A stretch of DNA of 64,000 nucleotides from Glycocaulis sp051859565 (GCF_051859565.1 NZ_JBHYFK010000002.1:248001-312000), one strand, 5' to 3'. Positions 27,543 through 36,841 are shown, numbered from the stretch's first letter. The notes: generated by a model not told the origin, from the sequence alone. Program-made: numbers and translations.

Positions 27543-29098
27543 CCGATACCCGCCGCAGCGCGAAACTGACCGTACGTAATGCCACGCTGGCCGATGTGCC
27601 GGAGATTCTGGCGCTTCAGGACCGGGCCTATCCCAACCTGCCGCCAGACCTGCCCGGCATGATACGCGGCCAGATACAGGCCTTTCCCGAAGGCCAGTTT
27701 CTCGTGGAATATGAAGGCGATGTGGTCGGCTGGTGTGCGACCTTCATCATCAGCGAAGAGCTGGCGATGAGCCCGCATACATGGGCGGAGATCACCGGCA
27801 ATGGCTATGCGGCGCGCCATGATGAGGATGGCGAGTGGCTCTACGGCATGGAGGTGGCGGTTGATCCGACACGCCGCCGTCTGCGCATTGGCCAGCGGCT
27901 CTACAATGCCAGAAAGCAGCTCTGCCAGGCCTGGGGGCTGAAGGGCGTTGTCTTTGGCGGGCGGCTGCCCGGCTATAAGCGCCGCCGCAAGGCCTACCCC
28001 ACGCCGGAAGAATATCTGGCCGCCATCGAGGCGCGCGAGGTGAAGGACTCGGTCTCCAACTTCCAGATGCGCATGGGCTTTGAGCCGGTGGGCGTTCTGA
28101 AGAACTACTACCCCGAAGATACTGATTCTCTTGGCCATGCCTCGCTGATGGTGTGGCGCAATCCCAAATTCGTTGAAGCGCCGTCCGGCGGCAAACGCCC
28201 CGACCCGCAGACCGTGCGCGTGGCGGCTGTCCAGTTCATGGCCCGCGCGGTTGAAAGCACGCGCGAGTTCGAGCGCAATGTGGAATATTTCGTCGATGTC
28301 TGCTCGGACTACCGGGCCGATTTCTGCGTCTTCCCCGAAATGTTCACCGTGGCGCTCTTATCGCTCGAAAAGCGGCGCCTCTCGCCGCAGGAATCCATCG
28401 CCGCCCTGTCGCGCCACACGCCGCGCTTCCTGGAGTTCATGAGCCAGCTGGCCGTGCGCTACAACATTAATATCGTTGGTGGTTCTCACCCGACCGAGAC
28501 CGATGACGGCGAGATCCAGAACGTCGCCTATGTCTTCCTGCGCGATGGCTCGGTCCACGCTCAGGAGAAGATCCACCCCACGCCGAACGAGCGCTTCTGG
28601 TGGAATATCAAGGGCGGCGATTTCGTCCACGCCATCCCGACAGACTGCGGGCCTATTGGCGTACTCATCTGTTATGACAGCGAATTTCCAGAGCTGGCCC
28701 GCCGCCTGGCCGATGAAGGCGCGCGCATATTGTTCGTCCCCTACGCCACCGATGACCGCACCGGCCATTTGCGGGTGCGTTATTGCTCGCAGGCGAGGGC
28801 CATCGAGAACCAGTTTTACGTCGTCACAGCAGGCAATGTCGGCAATCTGCCGGACGTTGAAAACATGGACGTCAACTACGCCCAGAGCGCCATTCTGACG
28901 CCGTGCGACTTTCCGTTTGCGCGCGATGGCATCGCGGCTGAAACCTCTGAAAATGTTGAGACAATCGCGGTGGCCGATTTGCGCCTAGATGATCTGGCCG
29001 AGAGCCGGCGCTCCGGCACGGTGCGCAATTTGCGCGACCGGCGCTTTGATCTATACCGCATTGTGTGGAATGACGGGCCCGGTTCAGGGCGCAGCTAA
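27539..29098 (+). CDS. GNAT acetyltransferase-nitrilase fusion, YhcX-like
   Basis: A 519-aa two-domain protein. Residues about 8-205 are a GNAT N-acetyltransferase domain (VEYEGDVVGWC, then YGMEVAVDPTRRRLRIGQRLY). Residues about 220-505 are a carbon-nitrogen hydrolase domain with the triad in FPEMF, EKIHPTPNE and LICYDSEFP. Bacillus subtilis YhcX has the same order. The start overlaps the aguB stop by 4 bases, so it is translationally coupled to putrescine synthesis. Acetylation or deamidation of a polyamine or related amide is a reasonable guess, not shown by the sequence. Confidence 0.88.
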   Translation: MTDTRRSAKLTVRNATLADVPEILALQDRAYPNLPPDLPGMIRGQIQAFPEGQFLVEYEGDVVGWCATFIISEELAMSPHTWAEITGNGYAARHDEDGEWLYGMEVAVDPTRRRLRIGQRLYNARKQLCQAWGLKGVVFGGRLPGYKRRRKAYPTPEEYLAAIEAREVKDSVSNFQMRMGFEPVGVLKNYYPEDTDSLGHASLMVWRNPKFVEAPSGGKRPDPQTVRVAAVQFMARAVESTREFERNVEYFVDVCSDYRADFCVFPEMFTVALLSLEKRRLSPQESIAALSRHTPRFLEFMSQLAVRYNINIVGGSHPTETDDGEIQNVAYVFLRDGSVHAQEKIHPTPNERFWWNIKGGDFVHAIPTDCGPIGVLICYDSEFPELARRLADEGARILFVPYATDDRTGHLRVRYCSQARAIENQFYVVTAGNVGNLPDVENMDVNYAQSAILTPCDFPFARDGIAAETSENVETIAVADLRLDDLAESRRSGTVRNLRDRRFDLYRIVWNDGPGSGRS

Positions 29099-29116
29099 CA
29101 CGCTGTTATCAAAAAC

Positions 29117-29296
29117 CTATTCGCGCCGCGCGGCCGGGATCAGGAGGGCGATGGCCAGTGCCGCGCCCGCGCTCGGCCAGGTAAAGGCGATGGCCTGATC
29201 CACCATGCCGCTGGCAAGGCTCATCCCTCCGGCCCCGAGGCCGAGAGCTAGCACGCCTGCAAAGGCAGTCCAGAGCATGATGCGAAACCGTGTCAT
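29117..29296 (-). CDS. Small membrane protein, 59 aa
   Basis: A short frame beginning MTRFRIMLWTAFAGVL and ending PAARRE. Two hydrophobic segments lie at about 9-28 and 38-55, joined by a glycine- and serine-rich turn. A good GGAG site lies upstream of the ATG (29296-29294). It follows the marC-type gene on the same strand with a 94-base gap that holds the hairpin GCAGCG-TTTA-CGCTGC at 29361-29376. No family is recognised; composition and binding site argue that it is real. Confidence 0.6.
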   Translation of the reverse strand: MTRFRIMLWTAFAGVLALGLGAGGMSLASGMVDQAIAFTWPSAGAALAIALLIPAARRE

Positions 29297-29390
29297 GGCG
29301 CTTTTTCTCCTGCACCCTGAAGGCAGGATAATGGCAGAAACTGGCTAAATTTCAGTGTGCGCAGCGTTTACGCTGCATTGACCATAAACG

Positions 29391-30035
29391 TCAGCCCAGC
29401 AAGGCGCCTGCGATCCCGTCAAAGATGAACTGGGCGGCCAGAGCGGCCAGGATCACCCCGAGGATACGCGTGATCATCGCGGCGACTGTATCCCCCATCA
29501 CGCGCATCAGCGGACCGGCGGCCAGAAACAGCACCAGACACACGATCAGATTGGCCGCCATCGCCGCCAGAACCACGCCTTGCGTCGCCCAGTCCCCGCC
29601 AGAGCCGGACATGTAGAGCATGATGGAGGCAATCGCGCCCGGCCCCGCCAGCATGGGGATAGCCATGGGGAAAACGGAGATATCCTCTGGCGCGCTCTCG
29701 CCCTCGCCGTGCAGTTTTCCGGCCCGGTCCTCGCGCCGTTCGGTGCGCTTTTCAAAGATCATGTCGAGCGCCAGGAGGAAGAGCAGAACGCCGCCCGCCG
29801 CGCGGAACGCATCAAGGCTCACCCCCAGCGCGGAGAGCAGCCATTCCCCGCCATAGGCAAAGCCCAGCAAGATGATGGTGGCGATAAGAACCGACTTGAT
29901 GGCCATCTTGCGCCGGTGGGCCGCGCTGGTGCCTTGGGTCAGCCCCGCAAAGATCGGCATCACGCCAATGGGGTCGATCACCACGAAAAAGGTGACAAAG
30001 GCGGCAGATAGAAGGGCAAGATCGAAAGCGGGCAT
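29391..30035 (-). CDS. MarC/UPF0056-family integral membrane protein
   Basis: A 214-aa protein with six hydrophobic segments. The first carries the family mark FVVIDPIGVMPIFAGLT and the fourth FPMAIPMLAGPGAI. The transported substrate of this family is not firmly known. The charged loop (EKRTERREDRAGKLHGEGE, residues about 95-113) lies between the two halves. I place the start at MPAFDL (AGGTG upstream); a start 39 bases earlier is possible. It is the last high-GC gene before the AT-richer cassette. Confidence 0.85.
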   Translation of the reverse strand: MPAFDLALLSAAFVTFFVVIDPIGVMPIFAGLTQGTSAAHRRKMAIKSVLIATIILLGFAYGGEWLLSALGVSLDAFRAAGGVLLFLLALDMIFEKRTERREDRAGKLHGEGESAPEDISVFPMAIPMLAGPGAIASIMLYMSGSGGDWATQGVVLAAMAANLIVCLVLFLAAGPLMRVMGDTVAAMITRILGVILAALAAQFIFDGIAGALLG

Positions 30036-30390
30036 GACACACCTGTCCATGGGGGATAGGGGGGCGGATAACACCCCTTTTTGCGTCTGGCGAGAGGGGG
30101 CGGGGCCTCTATCCCCGTTTTAAGGGGTTTTCAGGCCCGAAATGAGGGGTGCGCACACCCCGATTCCACGGTTCCAAGGCCCGGATTCCACCGTGTTGCC
30201 TGAATGCCACAAGGAGGGCAGATGCCCGCCGGCGGCATCTATCCCCCTATTGGCGGGAAATGGGGGGATAGGGGTGGAGTTATCCCCCTGCAGGGTGGGT
30301 TGGGGTAGAATGGGTGTGGTTGGAGGTGTGTTGGCTGAATGGCGACTCTTGCATTTGCAGCGTCGCGTACTGGAAGTGCCAGGCTGTCAT
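30036..30390. repeat. Palindrome-rich 355-bp region with repeated GGGGATA motifs
   Basis: No coding frame is convincing. GGGGATA or its complement TATCCCC occurs near 30052, 30110, 30240, 30264 and 30281. A 28-bp imperfect direct repeat (GGGGGATAGGGG followed by a C-rich end) starts near 30050 and again near 30261. A separate palindrome, GGGGTG-CGCA-CACCCC, is at 30146-30161. The region forms the left edge of the AT-richer cassette and lies just beyond the stop of its last gene. Confidence 0.55.
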
Positions 30391-31380
30391 TCAACGTTCG
30401 AAAATACAATCTAGGACTTCGGTGAATCCTATTTCCTCGCGGGTCAGCTTAGCCTCAAGTTCGTTGAGATCTTTAATGCTAGGTAAGTTGTCGGTTCCCG
30501 ATATATCTACAGTAAACTCCGCATTGTAAAACCTGCCGACTTTTGAAAGCTCTGAACTAAGTTGGCGGAATATGTCGTCTCGTAGTATAAGCTGGTTTCG
30601 CCGAAACCGAATTAGTCTGTGACAGTCGAAAAAATCCGAGCGCTTGGATGAGTCCTGTTTTCTGCCGTTCCAACCAGTGCTCCGCGTGGACCGGTAAAAC
30701 ACACGATCCTTTGTATTTCTCCAGACGCCGAAATCGAAATGATTCGTTGGATTTGGATTTTCGTGCGTAGCTTGAGGCTGGAACTCGGTTAGTTTAAACT
30801 CGTGCCTATCCAGCACAGCCAGCGTCCTGTTTTGAACTGAGAGCATGCGCTTAATTCCGTGAGGAAGCACGAAGCGCATTACTTTGGCTGAGTCCAAGAG
30901 ACGTATTTCGCCGGGAACCTTTTCGTCCTCTCGATCCCAGTTCCTTTTCAAGCGTTTAGGCACCCACTGAATATGCCTGCCAAAAAGATATCCAATATCC
31001 CCTGACCCAAACGAATTCACGCGGATCTCGCCACTATCCGGGTTGTCGTGCAGGAAGTAATAAGCTGCTCCAAACCGGACCAATGACTGAGCGATGTCCT
31101 CCACCCGCTTTCGAACAGATTGGTCGACAGAACGGCGTTCGTATCGCGGGTCTGCGTTCGCCAATAGCTTTCGGGCAAGTTCATCGTCGCTGGATACAAC
31201 GTTAAACAGATTGCCACGCTCCCGACCCCTAAAGCCGAACAACCTGGCAAAATCCTCGTCAAACATCCGGCGGTTAAAGTCCGGCCTGTCGCTTTTACGC
31301 CGCAACACGAGGCGATCAACCCAGCCCGGTTGCTCATCGTGCAGATGGCGAGCCAGTGGTGGAGCTTTAACGATCCTCAT
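30391..31380 (-). CDS. Unknown protein of the low-GC cassette, 329 aa
   Basis: A soluble, basic protein without signal peptide or membrane segments. I do not recognise its family. Visible stretches are LARHLHDEQPGWVDRL near the start, a likely helical segment ending RVEDIAQSLVRFGAAYYF around 90-110, a beta-rich middle (about 115-260) and an acidic, helical C-terminus. The AQSLVRFGAAYYF-type segment faintly recalls phage portal proteins, but nothing else supports that. The gene overlaps the larger upstream gene by 14 bases and has the same low GC, so the two were probably acquired and act together. Confidence 0.75.
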   Translation of the reverse strand: MRIVKAPPLARHLHDEQPGWVDRLVLRRKSDRPDFNRRMFDEDFARLFGFRGRERGNLFNVVSSDDELARKLLANADPRYERRSVDQSVRKRVEDIAQSLVRFGAAYYFLHDNPDSGEIRVNSFGSGDIGYLFGRHIQWVPKRLKRNWDREDEKVPGEIRLLDSAKVMRFVLPHGIKRMLSVQNRTLAVLDRHEFKLTEFQPQATHENPNPTNHFDFGVWRNTKDRVFYRSTRSTGWNGRKQDSSKRSDFFDCHRLIRFRRNQLILRDDIFRQLSSELSKVGRFYNAEFTVDISGTDNLPSIKDLNELEAKLTREEIGFTEVLDCIFER

Positions 31381-33871
31381 CTTGAATCTCTTCGGAGGTG
31401 TCGCGCAGTCGCTGCGCTAATTCCGTTATCCGGCGATCGATCTCAAAATCGACGGTTTCGAGTTGTGGGACAACGTGCATGGCGAAGAAGAGATGGGATG
31501 CATCTGAAAATGAGCGCAGAAACTCCCTTACGGTCTTGTGCGGATGCGGGTCGCCTCTCTCTATTCCAGTCCGATCGCCGAACCCATCATTCCTAGCGCG
31601 TCGTTCGAACGAGAGTTTCCAATTAGTCCGGATCAAACCTCTCGGGGAAGCGCTCACACTGAAGCTATATGGATTTGACAGAAGGATCATACGCTTCAAG
31701 TGCTGCTGCTTGTCGGGAGCACGCTCAGCCCAAGTATCGAACTCTGCAAGCGCCCCCTCAAATAACTTGTCGTTATTAAAGTAAGCGCCATAGAGGATCG
31801 CGAAGCCCAAAATAGCCGCTAAATCGTTGATCGCTGTTGATATGAGATGAAGTCGAAACTCGACTGTTAGATCGAGTGACGGGTCAAGAAACTTTGAATT
31901 AGCCGCCAGGATGGCAAGTGACACGAACATTGGGAGTATTTTGTCGAGTTTTTCTTCATCGTTTTGCTCAATTGCTCTTACGCAGGCTTCCGCCAGTTCA
32001 AAGTAAATTTGCCCAAAATGATCTGGAAGCTCATCACTGCTTTCTGACTCGAAAATATGACCGACCATTGCTCCATTGCCGAGAAGCGCCAACGCCTCAT
32101 CTCGTAACGATTCAAGCTGCGTAGACATTTCGGTGAGGTCGATATTTGGGAGCAGGTACTGGTTTTCTTTATAGTGCTCATAATCGCCGTACCGACTTAT
32201 AAGGTCAGCTATATTGGCTATCCATTTTGGAAGCTTCCAGTGGTTGTGTAAGCTCGCCAACGTGACCTGTGTAGCGGCCTCGGACATTTCCAACTTCATC
32301 AATGTCGCGACAAAACTTGGAACCATCTTGTGGTGGAAATTGTACACCTCTGGCAGAATATTGGAGTAGTGTTGCAGAAGTTTTTGGACCGCTAGCTGCT
32401 GGACGTACTTTGGTTTGGATAAGCGCTGTCCCTCGATATTCTGCTCGAACTCAATACGCTCAACGATTAATGCGAGATCGACCTGCAAAAAAGTAGGTAA
32501 ACGTTTTAATGAATCTTCGGTCCAATCATCAGCCTCAAAGAATTCTTTTAGATTTTTCTCAAAAGTTATCATTCGACGTAAAGTTTCTTGGCAGAGATTG
32601 CTGCCTAATGCAGCCCACGTGTCTGCTATACCTATTTTCATCATTCTTGTCTCGTCGCTCTCTAAGAGAGCTGAATTAATAAAAGCTCGCTCGATGATCT
32701 TTTGGAGTTTATTGAGTTCTTGCATGCCAGTTTCAAAATGAAACTGTGCCGCGTAGGAAGATATGCGGGTATAGAAGCGACTGAGAAGCTTCAATGCAAG
32801 ATTGAAGTCGTTGGCCTGAAATGCGAGCTCTATATGACCTGCCAGTTTGTTGACGATTTCAGTTTCCAACCACTGATGGTCGGGTGTGTCTTCAATCAAC
32901 ATTTCCTGACTGCTCGTCTCCAAGGCCATAGAGGTTGCAGTGTCGCCGGCAAAAAACCAACGCTTATGCATCCTTCGCCGCGGATACCAATAGCTTGCAT
33001 GATTGATCGCATGTTTGTGGTGGAGATAATGTAGAAGTAGTGTCGAATAACTATCTGTCAGTCTAAGAAGATTGTATTCTAAACTCTCCCTTTCTAATTT
33101 GAGGCGACCGTCAATGTAAGTGAGTTGCTCAAGAGCACGGCGTGCGCTCTTAGAGTGATGGTTGGCTAACGACATTGAAGCATTGCGATTTGCAGCATTT
33201 TCGATGTGGCGTGCAATGCTGGGGAGTATCTCGCTCCGGACAAGCACATTGAGATCGAAGAAGTTGAACAGTCTTTGACCCAATGGAAACAGGGCGAAGG
33301 CGCTTAGCAAAGTTAAAGCTGTCCCGATAATGTATACAATTTGTCCAGGCTCAAATCCGATAAGCGGCAGAGCTGTAGCTAGCAAGCAGAACATAGCGGC
33401 CAGCACCAATGCCTGAGAATACAAGCTTCCGACCTGCTCGTTGGTCAGCATCTGAATGATATCACGCCGAAGCCGAGCATGCCCGGCACTTAAAATTATT
33501 CCGATTGTCGCGAAGTAAATAGAGAAGATACCCGTCAATATTTGAGCGTACAGACGAAGTTGATCTGTTAAGAAAGCTCGGTCGGCGTCGCTGAGACTGG
33601 GCATCCACTCAAGCCGATCTCTAGCATAAAACTCTATAGCCATCATCAATGCCAATGAAGATGCTGTAAGAAAAAGAATTCTTGATACACGTTGTACAAT
33701 AGATGCGATAATCCAAGCATTGCTTTGTGCTTTGGATGCATAGGTGCGGCGCTGATATAATTCACGCTCGAACATAAATGCGATTTTTTGAAATTTTGTC
33801 CGGATTATCCAAAACCAGGGCTTGGAGCTGATCCAGATTTTTAGCCGATCAATCAAAAATTGAACCCCCAT
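31367..33871 (-). CDS. Unknown membrane protein of the low-GC cassette, 834 aa
   Basis: A large protein with an N-terminal membrane module and a long soluble part. Four hydrophobic segments lie at about 62-82, 108-130, 153-173 and 178-198. Residues about 205-834 look almost entirely helical, with many Leu/Glu/Lys-rich stretches and no catalytic motif I can name. Two lines of its sequence counted by hand give 42% and 48% GC, against about 70% in a line of sdhA. The ATG is close to an AGAGG site and may not be exact. It overlaps the 329-aa gene, its probable partner. A membrane-anchored sensor or effector is a guess only. Confidence 0.75.
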   Translation of the reverse strand: MGVQFLIDRLKIWISSKPWFWIIRTKFQKIAFMFERELYQRRTYASKAQSNAWIIASIVQRVSRILFLTASSLALMMAIEFYARDRLEWMPSLSDADRAFLTDQLRLYAQILTGIFSIYFATIGIILSAGHARLRRDIIQMLTNEQVGSLYSQALVLAAMFCLLATALPLIGFEPGQIVYIIGTALTLLSAFALFPLGQRLFNFFDLNVLVRSEILPSIARHIENAANRNASMSLANHHSKSARRALEQLTYIDGRLKLERESLEYNLLRLTDSYSTLLLHYLHHKHAINHASYWYPRRRMHKRWFFAGDTATSMALETSSQEMLIEDTPDHQWLETEIVNKLAGHIELAFQANDFNLALKLLSRFYTRISSYAAQFHFETGMQELNKLQKIIERAFINSALLESDETRMMKIGIADTWAALGSNLCQETLRRMITFEKNLKEFFEADDWTEDSLKRLPTFLQVDLALIVERIEFEQNIEGQRLSKPKYVQQLAVQKLLQHYSNILPEVYNFHHKMVPSFVATLMKLEMSEAATQVTLASLHNHWKLPKWIANIADLISRYGDYEHYKENQYLLPNIDLTEMSTQLESLRDEALALLGNGAMVGHIFESESSDELPDHFGQIYFELAEACVRAIEQNDEEKLDKILPMFVSLAILAANSKFLDPSLDLTVEFRLHLISTAINDLAAILGFAILYGAYFNNDKLFEGALAEFDTWAERAPDKQQHLKRMILLSNPYSFSVSASPRGLIRTNWKLSFERRARNDGFGDRTGIERGDPHPHKTVREFLRSFSDASHLFFAMHVVPQLETVDFEIDRRITELAQRLRDTSEEIQDEDR

Positions 33872-34045
33872 AGCCTCTTGCTTCAGAGGCGCTGATGCTT
33901 CCTACCGCTACCATACGTGATGTCTGGTCGCTTGCATAAGGGAGAAGCGCCCCCTGCCCCCAATACCGCGCCACTCACACGTACATCGCCGCTTGTGACG
34001 ATCACCGGACGTATTAGAAGCATGCGCTGTCATCCAGCAGAGTAG

Positions 34046-34076
34046 CCGGGTCCACCGCTCCGGCGGAGGACCCCGG
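34046..34076. repeat. Palindrome at the right edge of the low-GC cassette
   Basis: CCGGGTCC (34046-34053) pairs with GGACCCCGG (34068-34076, one bulged C) around an inner CCGC/GGCGG stem. It lies 10 bases beyond the stop of the DUF885 gene and may end its transcript. It resembles the GGGTCC-type palindromes at 46.1 and 50.2 kb. Confidence 0.5.
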
Positions 34077-34086
34077 AGGTAACCTC

Positions 34087-35835
34087 CTACCCCTCCTGCT
34101 CCGCTATCCAGGCTTCCATTTTGCTTTCCAGATAGGAGAGGGGCAGGGGGCCTTCTTCCAGGATCGTGTCGTGGAAATCGGCGAGGTCAAAATCCTCGCC
34201 CAGCCTCGCCTCGCCCTGGCTGCGCAGGCGGCGGATGAGGATCTCGCCGGTCTTGTAGGCCAGCGCCTGACCCGGCCATGAGATATAGCGCGACACCTCA
34301 TTGGTGACGTTCAGGGGCGCGAGGGCGGAATTGTCGAGGAAGCAGCTTTCGGCCTCTTCGCGCGTCCAGCCGAAATAATGCATGCCGGTATCGACCACCA
34401 GGCGGCAGGCGCGCCACATCTCGTAGGAGAGGCGGCCAAAATCCTCATACGCGTCTTCGTAAAAGCCCATATCAAGGCCGAGGAACTCCGAATAAAGCCC
34501 CCAGCCTTCGGTGAAGGCGGTGATGGAGGCGCGCCGCCGGAAGGCGGGCATGTCCTCGATCTCCTGGGCGAGCGCGATCTGGTGGTGATGGCCGGGCACC
34601 GCCTCATGCAGGGTGAGGGCAGGCAGCTCATAGAGCGGGCGCTGGTCGAGCGCATAGGTGTTGACCATATAGCCGCCAGCCCGGCCCGTTTCGGCGTCGC
34701 CCGGCCAGTAGCGGCCCGTCGTGTAGTTCGGCGCAATGGCAGGCGGCACGGGGCGCACGCCATAGGGCAGGCGCGGCAGGCGGTTGAACACGGCCGGCAT
34801 CGCATCATCGGCCAGCTTGGAGAGATAGGAGGCGCGCATCATCAGCTCCATCTCGCTCTGGGCGTAGAAGCGCGGATCGGTGCGCAGATAATGCGTAAAT
34901 TCGTCAAAACTGCCCTCAAATCCGGTGCGGGCGATGACATCGTCCATCTCCGCGCGGATGCGGGCCACCTCGGCAAGACCAGTCTGGTGAACCTCCTCCG
35001 GGGTGAGATCCAGCGAGGTGTGATAGCGCACCAGAGCGCGGTAATAGGCGCGCCCGCCGGGCACTTCGGACACGCCAATGCTCTCGCGCGCGGCCGGCAT
35101 GTAGGTGTTTTCAAAATAGTCTCTCAGGCCCGCAATGGCGGGCATGACCGTATCGGCGATCACGGCTGCACCGCGCGCCTGCAGCGCCTCGCGCGCCTCA
35201 GCCGGAATGCTGGCGGGCAGGTTGGCCAGCGGTATGAAGAGCGCGCTGTCGCGCGGATCATCGACGATCTGGGCGGCGATCTGGTCGATCACGCCGGGGA
35301 TGATTTCGCGCGGCTGGGTCCAGCCCGCCTGAATCGCCTCGTCCAGCCAGCCCATCCACGCGTCCAGATGTGCCGGATAGGCCGCCAGCCGGTCGATCCA
35401 GGCCTCAGCCTCATCCGCATTGCGCAGACGCGCGCTCATCGCGGCGAAATCGGCCGAGGTGTGAAAGCCGGAATCATTGGTGAAGGGGAAGTACATGCCT
35501 TGCGCCTGCGGCAGGGCGACGGCGTGGCGCAGCATGTGCTCCAGCACGGCGTAGGAGGCGGTGTCGCTGCCCTCCAGCGCGGCGGGGTCAATCGCGCGCA
35601 TCCGGTCATAAAAGCCTGCCATCTGCGTATCGCGGGCCTCGATGGTCGCACGCGAGATATCGCGCCATTCACGCATCGCATCGAGATCACCGGCGCGGAT
35701 GCGCGCCTGCACGTTCTGCTCCTCGGTCCAGGCCTCGTAATCGGCGACCAGGCTGGCGAAATCCTCTGCCGGATCGGCATGGGCGGCGCTGGCGATCAGC
35801 ACGCTGGCGGCGATGCCGCAGATCAGATGGCGCAT
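34087..35835 (-). CDS. DUF885-family putative zinc peptidase, exported
   Basis: A 582-aa protein with a signal peptide (about 1-20, ending AHA-DPA) and the DUF885 signature LHEAVPGHHHQ near residue 410, which resembles the HExxH zinc-binding motif of gluzincin-type peptidases. A second conserved stretch, FTEGWGLYSE, follows about 30 residues later and could supply the third ligand. The start has a strong GGGGAGA site. Expected location is the periplasm; the substrate is unknown. An SDR gene lies 34 bases upstream on the same strand and may share its transcript. Confidence 0.85.
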   Translation of the reverse strand: MRHLICGIAASVLIASAAHADPAEDFASLVADYEAWTEEQNVQARIRAGDLDAMREWRDISRATIEARDTQMAGFYDRMRAIDPAALEGSDTASYAVLEHMLRHAVALPQAQGMYFPFTNDSGFHTSADFAAMSARLRNADEAEAWIDRLAAYPAHLDAWMGWLDEAIQAGWTQPREIIPGVIDQIAAQIVDDPRDSALFIPLANLPASIPAEAREALQARGAAVIADTVMPAIAGLRDYFENTYMPAARESIGVSEVPGGRAYYRALVRYHTSLDLTPEEVHQTGLAEVARIRAEMDDVIARTGFEGSFDEFTHYLRTDPRFYAQSEMELMMRASYLSKLADDAMPAVFNRLPRLPYGVRPVPPAIAPNYTTGRYWPGDAETGRAGGYMVNTYALDQRPLYELPALTLHEAVPGHHHQIALAQEIEDMPAFRRRASITAFTEGWGLYSEFLGLDMGFYEDAYEDFGRLSYEMWRACRLVVDTGMHYFGWTREEAESCFLDNSALAPLNVTNEVSRYISWPGQALAYKTGEILIRRLRSQGEARLGEDFDLADFHDTILEEGPLPLSYLESKMEAWIAEQEG

Positions 35836-35869
35836 GGTGTTCTCCCCGTTCGTATATGGTCCAAGGGCT

Positions 35870-36751
35870 TTACTGCCCGCGTGTGTTGAGCGCTTGCGGC
35901 GTCAGACCGAGGCGCCTGGTGATGATCCTGTCTGCCATCCGGCGCGGCATGATGCCCAGTAACCACTGCGTGAACGGTTCGGGCGTGACGATGGTGTTGA
36001 GCTTCGGCTTGGGCGATGTCACCGCCGCCCAGACCGCATCAGCCACCGCAGAGGGCGGCAGGCCGCTGCGCCCGCGCTCCAGCATGTAATTGACCAGCCG
36101 GCGTATGGGCTTGATGTAATCGGTGTGGGCGTATTGTTCGGGGTCGACGCTTTCGGCCTTGTCCCAGATCGGCGTGGCGATAGGCCCCGGATTGATGGCG
36201 ACGACATCAATGCCATAAGGCGTCAGCTCGCGGCGCAGCCCCTGGGTAAACGCCTCCAGCGCAAACTTCGAGCACGCATAGGGCACCACGAAGGGCGCGG
36301 CGCTGAAACCGGCGACAGACGAGATATTCACGATCCGCCCCGGCGCGCCGGAGAGGCTGCGGTCCGTGCCCAGAAGCGGGCCAAAGGCCTGCACCACGCG
36401 AAGCTGGCCGGTCACGTTCACATCCATCTGCTTTTCCATCTCCTCGATGGGCAGGTGCAGAAGTGGTCCGGCCACGGCGATACCGGCATTATTGATGAGA
36501 GCGCCCAGCGTCGCGCCCATCAGCGCCTCGCGCATCTGGCCCGCGGCGCGGGCAATCGCCGGGCCGTCTGTGACGTCAAAGAGGAGGGGGATGACCGCCT
36601 CGCCGATTTCGCTTTTAAGGCGTTCGCCGTCCTCGGCCTTGCGCACGCTGGCAAAGACCTGCCAGCCTTCGCCCGCGAATTTCTCCACGCAGGCCCGGCC
36701 AATGCCGGTCGATGCGCCCGTTACCAGCGCGCTGCGCACAAACTCGCTCAT
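35870..36751 (-). CDS. Short-chain dehydrogenase/reductase
   Basis: A 293-aa classical SDR. The NAD(P) site is TGASTGIG (11-18), NNAG follows near residue 87, and the catalytic Ser and Tyr-x-x-x-Lys are in NISSVAG and YACSK. The C-terminus is extended (about 250-293), as in SDRs acting on lipids, retinoids or steroids. The substrate cannot be assigned. Confidence 0.88.
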   Translation of the reverse strand: MSEFVRSALVTGASTGIGRACVEKFAGEGWQVFASVRKAEDGERLKSEIGEAVIPLLFDVTDGPAIARAAGQMREALMGATLGALINNAGIAVAGPLLHLPIEEMEKQMDVNVTGQLRVVQAFGPLLGTDRSLSGAPGRIVNISSVAGFSAAPFVVPYACSKFALEAFTQGLRRELTPYGIDVVAINPGPIATPIWDKAESVDPEQYAHTDYIKPIRRLVNYMLERGRSGLPPSAVADAVWAAVTSPKPKLNTIVTPEPFTQWLLGIMPRRMADRIITRRLGLTPQALNTRGQ

Positions 36752-36841
36752 CAGCCACCCCTGTTTTTGAATTCAGCCAGGATGAAGGGTGGCAAGCGGG
36801 GCGGGCGCGGTCAATTACCCATCCCCTTAGCACCCGCCGCA

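Noticed and set aside
30391..31380. Phage portal protein identity for the 329-aa cassette protein
   Set aside because: Only one short segment looks similar, and no other phage genes are nearby.
30391..34080. Attachment sites or direct repeats bounding the low-GC cassette
   Set aside because: No matching sequence was found at the two edges by eye, and no integrase or tRNA is adjacent.
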